Assembly (NCBI GenBank): GCA_027064845.1
Contig: JAMOPC010000172.1
Span: 1 to 14,015, forward strand
DNA length: 14,015 nt
Reading direction: 5' to 3'
Origin: Desulfurococcales archaeon
GTDB lineage: Archaea; Thermoproteota; Thermoprotei_A; Sulfolobales; Desulfurococcaceae
The position numbers and the translations under genes are program-made. Under the pieces are notes generated by a model, which had not been told where the DNA came from, searched no databases, and saw only the letters and a list, made by a program, of their open reading frames with translations. Shown piece after piece: positions 1-5,314 of the stretch. The stretch's first letter is position 1; every line of letters begins with the position of its first letter.

Positions 1-274
1 TCAAGAGCATGAGTTTTGTCTTGTCCTCTTTGAGCGCGGTATATATTATAATATCTAAGTAATGCTTGATCTTATTTGGATCAAAACCATATGAAACAAG
101 TAATCCATAATAATAATTCTTAGGCTTACTAAGATATTTATGGACTTGTGGCTGAGTGATCTCTAGAAGCCGAGAGATCCTTCTCTGACTAAATCCTCTC
201 TCAGATAATTCATGGGAAATAATACCCTTTAGTGGAGGAATTATTATTCTAGCAGCTATCTCTTGAAGTAGCAA
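1..274 (-). CDS. HTH transcriptional regulator, archaeal COG2522-like (partial, runs off left edge)
   Basis: Ninety-one codons are readable on the minus strand before the window ends, and no stop is reached, so the C-terminal part is missing. An in-frame TGA at 281-283 leaves TTG at 272-274 as the first possible start, directly behind a G-rich stretch (275-280) that may act as the ribosome binding site at unusually short spacing. Residues 27-48 (GFSQRRISRLLEITQPQVHK and on to Y47) form a clear helix-turn-helix. The preceding RIIIPPLKGIISHELSERG segment is typical of archaeal regulators with an N-terminal HTH of the COG2522 kind, including ThiR-like proteins that carry a ThiN domain further on. 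That diagnostic part lies outside the window, so the ligand is unknown. The gene starts 11 bp after the stop of its upstream neighbour and is probably co-transcribed with it. Confidence 0.75.
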   Translation of the reverse strand, partial: MLLQEIAARIIIPPLKGIISHELSERGFSQRRISRLLEITQPQVHKYLSKPKNYYYGLLVSYGFDPNKIKHYLDIIIYTALKEDKTKLMLL

Positions 275-284
275 CCCCCCTCAA

Positions 285-968
285 CTATAGTTCTAGATTC
301 TCTCCATATTCTTTTGACATTAGCGGTTTTTCAACTTTACTAGTCTTTTGCTTCAGCCCTGTTTCTATTTTTGAAGCAATCATTTCAGCTAGTGATATGA
401 TCTCTTCTAATACAAGGATTTCTTCATTAAAGATATCTTCATATGCCATCATTTCTTCGAGTATAGCCACTATCTGGTCTAATTCATTAAATACTATTTC
501 TCTAAACACTTTCTTATCAATGGCATTTAAGGTATTTTTGAAAGACAGTCTTCTCAATGTTGTGAGAATCCTAGATGGTTCTAGGCTCTTATACTTGATT
601 AGTAACAGTCTAAGTTTTGGCTCATTAACTTCAGTACTGCCAGAGTATTCTAGTAGTGCTCTCCTAGTAGTTTCTAAGTCAACAAATGTCCACCATTTCT
701 GATTACTACTAGAATATGATTTTTCTATAATTCCATATTCTTTCTCGAGTATTCTCAAGAGATTTGCTGGGTTATAGTTTATGCCTAGTTTTCTTAGCTT
801 AAATACGAGGTATTTAAAACTAAAATCTCCAAGTCTGTGATCAATATTTGGGTCAAGGGCTATTTCAAGAGCTGTTTTTAAAACTATAAAACCCTTATCG
901 CCATAATTGCTTAGAAACTCTAGAACTCTATACTTTATAGTAGTGTCTATTTTCACTACAAACCCCAC
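285..968 (-). CDS. Unrecognised protein with possible winged-helix domain and helical C-terminus
   Basis: This 227-residue protein has no family I can name. Residues about 46-97 look like a winged helix: two helices, then a helix NPANLLRILEKEYGIIEKSY and a turn ending in NQKWWTFVDLE. Residues about 115-205 are strongly helical and rich in Leu, Ile and Glu, suggesting a dimerisation or partner-binding coiled region. The C-terminal 20 residues look disordered. There are no membrane segments and no signal peptide. GTG at 968 is used as the start because a TATA-like box at 989-998 predicts transcription beginning close to it, giving a leaderless message. A second GTG at residue 5 (956) stands 6 nt after a GGGG and is a reasonable alternative. 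The gene probably forms a two-gene unit with the HTH regulator that follows, which hints at a DNA-binding role, but no function is assigned. Confidence 0.75.
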   Translation of the reverse strand: MGFVVKIDTTIKYRVLEFLSNYGDKGFIVLKTALEIALDPNIDHRLGDFSFKYLVFKLRKLGINYNPANLLRILEKEYGIIEKSYSSSNQKWWTFVDLETTRRALLEYSGSTEVNEPKLRLLLIKYKSLEPSRILTTLRRLSFKNTLNAIDKKVFREIVFNELDQIVAILEEMMAYEDIFNEEILVLEEIISLAEMIASKIETGLKQKTSKVEKPLMSKEYGENLEL

Positions 969-988
969 TTTTATTCTCGATAATTAGG

Positions 989-998
989 TATATATTAA
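989..998 (-). promoter_or_regulatory. TATA box of the minus-strand gene pair
   Basis: Read on the minus strand, TTAATATATA is centred about 26 bp before the GTG at 968. This is the usual archaeal TATA-to-start distance for a leaderless transcript. Called by eye from composition and spacing only. Confidence 0.4.
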
Positions 999-1012
999 GT
1001 CTTTGAGATAAT

Positions 1013-1020
1013 TTTAAATA
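1013..1020 (+). promoter_or_regulatory. TATA box of the ABC exporter operon
   Basis: TTTAAATA lies in the divergent intergenic region and predicts a transcription start near 1042, leaving a leader of about 50 nt before the ATPase gene. It is the best TATA-like match on the plus strand here, but the region is AT-rich, so the call is tentative. Confidence 0.35.
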
Positions 1021-1037
1021 CTGATGCCATGATTCCA

Positions 1038-1049
1038 AGTAATATTACT
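1038..1049. promoter_or_regulatory. Perfect 12-bp palindrome at the predicted start site of the ABC operon
   Basis: AGTAATATTACT reads the same on both strands. Its centre (1043/1044) coincides with the transcription start predicted from the TATA-like box at 1013-1020, a position where archaeal repressors often bind. This is a candidate operator. AT-rich DNA makes short palindromes fairly common, so the evidence is position plus symmetry only. Confidence 0.3.
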
Positions 1050-1092
1050 GTATTACCGAGATCCATTATAGGTTAAATGAAGGTATTTGAAT

Positions 1093-1830
1093 ATGAATAA
1101 GATTATTCTAGAAGTTAGGGATCTGCACAAGATTTATGATAATCGTGTACACGCGGTGAAAGGGATTTCGTTTAATGTTTTTGAAGGAGAAATCTTTGGC
1201 TTGATCGGTCCTAACGGGGCTGGTAAAACAACTACTTTGAGAATGATCGCTGGATTATTGAAGCCTACTAAGGGTATAATATTGCTAGAAGGAATGAATG
1301 TTTTATCTGATCAAGAAAGAGTTAAGAGTTTAATAGGGTATCTCCCGGAGGAGGCTGAGGTGTATCCGAGGCTAACGGGAATGGAGCATATACGTTTCTA
1401 TGCCAAGCTCTATGGTCAAGATAATATTGATGAAATGGTTAACTATGCTGTAAAAATTAGTGGGCTCGGAGAAAAATTGAGAGAAAAAGCAGGGGCTTAT
1501 AGTAAAGGTATGAAAAGGAGATTACTATTAGCAATAGCATTAATGCGTAAACCCAGGCTTGCAATATTAGATGAACCAACTAGCGGATTAGATGTTTATG
1601 CCTCTGTTAAAGTTAGAAAACTTATAAAGGAATATGTTAAAGAAACAGGCTCGGCTGTAATACTCAGCAGTCATAATATGTTAGAAGTAGAATATCTGTG
1701 TAATAGGGTTGCATTCATATATAATGGTAGAATAATAACAACTGGTTCTCCTCGTGAACTAGTTAAGAAATATGGAGTTGAAAATCTTGAAGAAGCATTT
1801 GTAAAAGCTCTCGAGGAACAAAAGCAATGA
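1093..1830 (+). CDS. ABC transporter ATP-binding protein (ABC-2 exporter type)
   Basis: This 245-residue ATPase powers the membrane protein encoded directly after it. All nucleotide-binding motifs are present: Walker A GPNGAGKTT (39-47), the Q-loop region GYLPEEAEVYPRLTG with the Glu typical of the drug/NatA-like branch, signature YSKGMKR (136-142), Walker B LAILDE (156-161), D-loop SGLD (164-167) and the switch histidine of SSHN (194). The open frame begins at a TTG at 1087, but ATG at 1093 is preferred because GAAGGT (1079-1084) stands 8 nt before it and only 2 nt before the TTG. Its end overlaps the permease start by 4 bp (ATGA), so translation is coupled. The substrate cannot be deduced; efflux of a drug, lipid or peptide, or sodium export as in NatAB, are family possibilities. 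Confidence 0.92.
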   Translation: MNKIILEVRDLHKIYDNRVHAVKGISFNVFEGEIFGLIGPNGAGKTTTLRMIAGLLKPTKGIILLEGMNVLSDQERVKSLIGYLPEEAEVYPRLTGMEHIRFYAKLYGQDNIDEMVNYAVKISGLGEKLREKAGAYSKGMKRRLLLAIALMRKPRLAILDEPTSGLDVYASVKVRKLIKEYVKETGSAVILSSHNMLEVEYLCNRVAFIYNGRIITTGSPRELVKKYGVENLEEAFVKALEEQKQ

Positions 1831-3092
1831 AGACAAGGCTTAATTATTTGAAAACACTTATTTGGAAAGAATTGCTGGATCTATCAAGAGATAAGAAAAC
1901 AATATTTACAAGCATACTTCTTCCGCTCGTGATGCTTCCACTTATTGGTTTGCTTAGCTTGGCACTTGTATCAGAACAGCCTGTGAGAGTTGCGGTGATA
2001 GATCTTGATAATAATACTTATACCGATCCGTACCTCAATATAACATTTTCTTCTAAATGGGTATTGAATAACATAACATATTATTTGAAGAAATATGGGT
2101 ATATCGTTAATATAAGCCATAGTACCGATATATTATATGATCCCAGCATTGATCTCGTAGTAGTAATACCGAAGGGATTCAGTAAAAATGCTACAAGTTT
2201 AGATAATGTAGCACGAGTCATAATTTATAAGAAAGCAGGTGTACAAGCAGCAACAAGAGCTGAATCCACTATAAGTAGTGTCCTCAACTACTTATCATAT
2301 AGGTTATCAAATGAGAAAATATCTTCAATTGCTCGCTTATTAAATGTAACGATAATCCCGGATGCTATTAGAAATCCGGTTCAATCGAAGACAGAAATAG
2401 TAACTATTCATGGAACACCTGCTCAGCCCGAAATCGAGATGAAGAACATGTTTGCAAGGATCTTAGTACTTGGTCTAAGTTTCGTTATAGCCCCAGCAGC
2501 TTCTTTTGTTATTGATGGTATTATAGGAGAAAGAGAAAGGAAAACAATTGAAATGCTATTAGCGAGTCCAGCACCCGTAACTAGTATAATATATTCAAAA
2601 ATGATAGCTGCTACGGTCCTTGGATTAATAACTGCGATTGCTGATGCTATGGGCCTCGTAGCTTATATGTTCCTCTTTAGTCTTGCTACAGGTATACCAT
2701 TTGGTCTAGTAATTGATCCAATGATTCTCTTGGTTCATTCAATAACTTCTTTCTTCACAATCTTGTCAACAATAACAATATCTCTACCATTTATTACTAG
2801 AACCAGAGGAATAAGAACGGCTTCAAACATAGCTAGCATAGTTACAACGATCGGAATAGTATTCTTCTTTACAGGCTTTATGATTGACTATATACGTTTA
2901 CCTCCAAGTATTCTTTATCCCTTGTACTTAGTACCATTTACACACAGTATACTAGTTATTCAATCATACATTGTAGGATATTACCTAAGAGCAATACTAC
3001 ACGGATTAGTCTTAGCAATAAGTAGCGTGATCCTATTATTCCTTACTGCAAAAACAATAAGCACAGAGAGATTATTAGTTGCTCCACTATAA
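1827..3092 (+). CDS. ABC-2 type transporter permease (NatB/ABC2_membrane_3-like)
   Basis: The protein has 421 residues. One membrane segment near residues 26-48 is followed by a large extracytoplasmic domain of about 160 residues, then a C-terminal bundle of about six membrane segments (about 212-232, 258-285, 298-322, 333-353, 364-385, 388-408). GERERKTIEMLLASP at 234-248 is the hallmark cytoplasmic coupling motif of ABC-2 exporters, expected to contact the ATPase. The architecture matches the NatB/YhaP branch, with its big loop after the first helix. The loop contains six N-X-S/T sequons (N62, N71, N82, N95, N121, N173), consistent with an outside location in an N-glycosylating crenarchaeon. 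The ATG at 1827 overlaps the ATPase stop. The pair forms one exporter; its substrate is unknown. Confidence 0.9.
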   Translation: MKTRLNYLKTLIWKELLDLSRDKKTIFTSILLPLVMLPLIGLLSLALVSEQPVRVAVIDLDNNTYTDPYLNITFSSKWVLNNITYYLKKYGYIVNISHSTDILYDPSIDLVVVIPKGFSKNATSLDNVARVIIYKKAGVQAATRAESTISSVLNYLSYRLSNEKISSIARLLNVTIIPDAIRNPVQSKTEIVTIHGTPAQPEIEMKNMFARILVLGLSFVIAPAASFVIDGIIGERERKTIEMLLASPAPVTSIIYSKMIAATVLGLITAIADAMGLVAYMFLFSLATGIPFGLVIDPMILLVHSITSFFTILSTITISLPFITRTRGIRTASNIASIVTTIGIVFFFTGFMIDYIRLPPSILYPLYLVPFTHSILVIQSYIVGYYLRAILHGLVLAISSVILLFLTAKTISTERLLVAPL

Positions 3093-3099
3093 TATATTT

Positions 3100-3177
3100 A
3101 GATTGATGATGAGCCCAGGCGACACAGAGCCACATTAATAAAAGGCTATGAAGTATTCAGCCTTAACTGATCAATTT
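3100..3177 (+). ncRNA. Candidate C/D box guide sRNA targeting the helix 27 region of 16S rRNA
   Basis: A C box ATGATGA (3106-3112) and a D box CTGA (3167-3170) are closed by a stem, ATTGA (3102-3106) with TCAAT (3171-3175), extendable by a G-T and an A-T pair; the stem overlaps the first base of the C box. Exactly 12 nt after the C box is a D'-like CAGA (3125-3128). Exactly 12 nt before the D box is a weak C'-like ATGAAGT (3148-3154, 5 of 7 matches). The upstream guide GCCCAGGCGACA contains an 8-nt match to CGCCUGGG, and the downstream guide ATTCAGCCTTAA a 9-nt match to AAGGCUGAA. In archaeal 16S rRNA recalled from memory these lie about 20 nt apart (E. coli numbering near 880-887 and 900-908). 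The fifth-nucleotide rule predicts methylation at about G881 and G902. The 19-nt D'-C' spacer is long. The RNA lies just after the permease stop and may be processed from that transcript. Confidence 0.6.
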
Positions 3178-3185
3178 TATAACCA

Positions 3186-3194
3186 AGATTTTTT
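3186..3194 (+). terminator. T-rich terminator candidate after the ABC operon and sRNA
   Basis: A run of six T (3189-3194), preceded a little upstream by AATTTTAT, fits the U-rich terminators used by archaeal RNA polymerase. It lies after the exporter operon and sRNA and before the next promoter. No hairpin is needed in archaea. Confidence 0.35.
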
Positions 3195-3208
3195 AGCTAG
3201 GCATACTC

Positions 3209-3215
3209 ATATAAA
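3209..3215 (+). promoter_or_regulatory. TATA box of the winged-helix regulator gene
   Basis: ATATAAA predicts transcription starting near 3238-3240. That leaves a short leader which includes the AGGTGA ribosome binding site at 3252-3257. The inverted repeat at 3234-3251 overlaps the predicted start site. Confidence 0.4.
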
Positions 3216-3233
3216 GATGCAAACTAAGAATTC

Positions 3234-3251
3234 GATATAAGTAATTATATC
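3234..3251. promoter_or_regulatory. Inverted repeat GATATAA-4-TTATATC at the regulator's start site
   Basis: Two 7-bp arms (3234-3240 and 3245-3251) are separated by GTAA, placed across the predicted transcription start of the HTH gene. The same half-site, GATATA, recurs in the palindrome at 3769-3782 on the other side of that gene. This is a candidate operator for autoregulation. Low sequence complexity limits confidence. Confidence 0.3.
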
Positions 3252-3257
3252 AGGTGA
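3252..3257 (+). promoter_or_regulatory. Ribosome binding site that decides the start of the regulator
   Basis: AGGTGA overlaps the first possible start codon (GTG at 3254), which therefore cannot easily be the real one. It stands 5 nt before the in-frame TTG at 3263 and 8 nt before the in-frame GTG at 3266. Translation should begin at one of these two. Confidence 0.5.
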
Positions 3258-3262
3258 ATGCC

Positions 3263-3763
3263 TTGGTGTTTGTATCTCATTATAAAATTGTGCTCGCATC
3301 AAACGAGAATGGAATAATAGATCCGAAAGCTGTTTCAGAAAAACTCGGTTTAAGCATTTCAACTGTTAAAAAATACATAAAGAACCTCGAGAACGAGGGC
3401 CTCATAATATATAAAGATGGAGTATTCAAGCTAACAAATAAAGGAGAAGCCTTAAAGAAGAGCCTATTAAAACTAAGAAATAAAGCAGAACAAGGAATTA
3501 GCCCTTATCTAGTAACAGAACCCGATACTGGAGTTCTAATCCCCTTATCGATCAAGAATTATGAACAATTGTATGTTGTTATTAAATATGGACTTGCTCC
3601 AAGAAATATACTTGAAGAACACTTCAGGAGAGGATATTTAGCTAAGTGGATAAAGGAAGTTCTTGGCGATGAGTATTTTGCCAAACTTTATAGCGAGGGA
3701 AAGATCAAAACGTTAGATGATCTCAAAAACTATATTAAGAACATGATTAAACTCATCAAATGA
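3263..3763 (+). CDS. Winged-helix transcriptional regulator with a C-terminal domain shared with the neighbouring GH57 amylase
   Basis: The reading frame opens with GTG at 3254 (169 codons), but the ribosome binding site covers that codon, so TTG at 3263 or GTG at 3266 is the probable start. Residue numbers below count from 3254. Residues 10-68 form a winged helix: helices, a recognition helix LSISTVKKYIKNLENEG (33-49) and a wing IIYKDGVFKLTNKG. Residues about 88-168 form a second domain with TG at 92-93, P116, HFRR (123-126), W132 and GDE (138-140). This pattern recurs, in the same order, at the C-terminus of the GH57 amylase two genes downstream (H465, W474). From memory it resembles the DUF5752 family, but this was not searched. 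The regulator precedes the alpha-glucan cluster in the same direction and is the obvious candidate for its local control, probably sensing a glucan or metabolite through the shared domain. Confidence 0.85.
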   Translation: MVFVSHYKIVLASNENGIIDPKAVSEKLGLSISTVKKYIKNLENEGLIIYKDGVFKLTNKGEALKKSLLKLRNKAEQGISPYLVTEPDTGVLIPLSIKNYEQLYVVIKYGLAPRNILEEHFRRGYLAKWIKEVLGDEYFAKLYSEGKIKTLDDLKNYIKNMIKLIK

Positions 3764-3768
3764 TTATA

Positions 3769-3782
3769 ATGATATATATCAT
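3769..3782. promoter_or_regulatory. 14-bp palindrome between regulator and maltokinase genes
   Basis: ATGATATATATCAT is a perfect palindrome in the 31-bp gap between the two genes. It overlaps TATA-like sequence: TTATAATGA from 3764 predicts a start near the TTG at 3795. It shares the GATATA/TATATC half-site with the repeat at 3234-3251. Either a TATA element or an operator is plausible; the two are not exclusive. Confidence 0.3.
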
Positions 3783-3794
3783 AACTTTGGAGTA

Positions 3795-5264
3795 TTGCTT
3801 AAAAGTCATGTGATAAAATTGGAGAAGTTCGAACCAATAAAGATAGAAGAAACTATTAGAAGTAATCTACCTAAATTCCGCTGGTGGCCTCGAGAAGCTT
3901 TATCAATAGAAAAGGTCCGTATAGCTTATGCCAAGTTTGTTAATGATAAGTATCTTATAACTCTTCTTAAACACAATAACTATTTGTTCTATGTTCCATG
4001 GCTAAGTCTTCATAGAAAGGATGAAAGATTAGGAGACAGGTATATCAGACTAAATAATCTATATTTGTATGAAGCGGAATTCTTTCCAGAGTATTTCGAT
4101 TTATTGGAATACGAGGAGTACATGTATAAGGAATATAGTAAATTATTTGGTAAATCAATCCATGCGGAACCATTAACTCTTGAATCAACTAATATAGTTG
4201 CAAAACATGTTCTCAACACTGGTTATGAAGTAGTTGTTAAAAGCTATAGGCTCTTACCGAGAATAAATTACGAGCCACTAATGATATCTAAGCTTGCTGA
4301 GGAAGGGTATAAACATATACCGTTACTCTATAGAATATATAATTTAAAAGAAGAAACAGTGACATTAATAACGCAGTATGTTCACGGAGACGGCGATGGA
4401 GGATATCCTTTCTATACATCATACCTAAATGCTTTAAGGACAAGATCTATGAGAAGTAGGAACGCCTATAGACTCGGCCTAGCTAGTAAGCTTGGTATAA
4501 TAATTGGGGAAATGCATATTTTTCTTAATAAAAAGACAGAGAATGAGTTTTTCGGGCTAGAAGAAATCAGTAATGAAGACGTTTCGAGATGGAGTAAAAG
4601 AGTTAAAAAAAGGTATAGTGAGATTTTACGTGTTTTTGATAAGATAATCGAAGGATCTGAGGGAGAAGATAAGAAATACTATGAGTTCTGGAAAAACATT
4701 TTCTTGCAATCACAAAAACTTATAGACAATATTGACTACATATTTAGCGTGTTTGAAAACGCTTGTAAAGCTAGGATACACCAAGACCTGCACCTAGGCC
4801 AAATGATCTATATTGATAAAACAAATGATTTTATAATCACCGATTTTGAAGGCGAGCCTGGTAGAAGTGAGGAGGAGAGAATCGAGAAAGAACCTCCTAT
4901 AAGAGACATAGCGACAATGATAAGGAGTTTCCAATACCTTGCTTTCATGGCATATCTTGAAGCACGTAATAAGAGTCTTGATGTTGTTGCTAGAAAATTA
5001 TTGAAGAATGATGTTACTTGGGAATGGCGCATGAGACATTCTCTCAGTATGTTATTATCATATATAACTATTACATCTAATCCCGACATTCACTGTTTCA
5101 AAGACAAAATGGTCCTTGTAGAGCACTATAATAATGTATTAATGCCTTGGCTTATTGAGAGAGCATTATATGAAATAATGTATGAGTTAATGTATCGTCC
5201 AAAATGGGTTGCAGTACCTATAATTGGCTTACTAAACCCAGCCATACCCGTTAATATTCCTTAA
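3795..5264 (+). CDS. Maltokinase-like kinase (COG3281 type)
   Basis: This 489-residue protein has the aminoglycoside-phosphotransferase fold of maltokinases (Mak/Pep2), which transfer the ATP gamma-phosphate to maltose to give maltose 1-phosphate. Visible features in order: the N-terminal lid segment with LPKFRWWPREALSIE (25-39), the ATP-binding lysine in VVVKSYRLL (K149), catalytic loop RIHQDLHLGQ with D331 and Q336, metal-binding DFEGEP with D350, the family signature PPIRDIATMIRSFQYLAF (367-384), and a C-terminal YELMYRPKWVAVPIIGLL (463-480). Length fits the family (about 450-490). The TTG at 3795 is only 2 nt after GGAG but agrees with a leaderless start; a GTG at 3810 is an alternative. 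TreS and GlgE, the usual partners of maltokinase, are not in the window. Neighbouring GH57 genes suggest the kinase uses maltose or another short product of glucan breakdown. The family is clear; the exact substrate is inferred. Confidence 0.88.
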   Translation: MLKSHVIKLEKFEPIKIEETIRSNLPKFRWWPREALSIEKVRIAYAKFVNDKYLITLLKHNNYLFYVPWLSLHRKDERLGDRYIRLNNLYLYEAEFFPEYFDLLEYEEYMYKEYSKLFGKSIHAEPLTLESTNIVAKHVLNTGYEVVVKSYRLLPRINYEPLMISKLAEEGYKHIPLLYRIYNLKEETVTLITQYVHGDGDGGYPFYTSYLNALRTRSMRSRNAYRLGLASKLGIIIGEMHIFLNKKTENEFFGLEEISNEDVSRWSKRVKKRYSEILRVFDKIIEGSEGEDKKYYEFWKNIFLQSQKLIDNIDYIFSVFENACKARIHQDLHLGQMIYIDKTNDFIITDFEGEPGRSEEERIEKEPPIRDIATMIRSFQYLAFMAYLEARNKSLDVVARKLLKNDVTWEWRMRHSLSMLLSYITITSNPDIHCFKDKMVLVEHYNNVLMPWLIERALYEIMYELMYRPKWVAVPIIGLLNPAIPVNIP

Positions 5265-5271
5265 GGTATTA

Positions 5272-5280
5272 GTTATATTA
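5272..5280 (+). promoter_or_regulatory. TATA box of the GH57/glycogen synthase operon
   Basis: GTTATATTA in the 50-bp gap predicts transcription from about 5302, shortly before the GGTGA ribosome binding site at 5303-5307. The operon could also be reached by read-through from the kinase gene. Confidence 0.35.
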
Positions 5281-5308
5281 TTCACCATAGATAATTTATG
5301 ATGGTGAA
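5281..5308. promoter_or_regulatory. 8-bp inverted repeat over the start site and ribosome binding site of the amylase operon
   Basis: TTCACCAT (5281-5288) and ATGGTGAA (5301-5308) are perfectly complementary, with a 12-nt spacer that itself contains ATAA-T-TTAT. The right arm includes the GGTGA ribosome binding site of the amylase gene. If transcription starts near 5302, the repeat spans the TATA-to-start interval and would be an operator. In a read-through message it would form a hairpin that hides the ribosome binding site. Confidence 0.45.
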
Positions 5309-5314
5309 GATTAT

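Noticed and set aside
397..702. Plus-strand open frame inside the 285-968 minus-strand gene
   Set aside because: Low-complexity Ser/Ile/Leu-rich translation typical of the shadow of a real gene; the opposite strand has a coherent protein with a promoter. The other antisense frames in the window (for example 4010-4219, 4808-5089, 6106-6321, 10061-10372, 12016-12276) are rejected for the same reason.
1087..1089. TTG at 1087 as the start of the ABC ATPase
   Set aside because: Only 2 nt from the GAAGGT ribosome binding site, whereas ATG at 1093 has normal 8-nt spacing.
3142..3164. Hairpin AAGGC...GCCTT read as a bacterial-type transcription terminator
   Set aside because: Archaea do not need such hairpins, no T-run follows directly, and the sequence is better explained as part of the C/D RNA with its guide.
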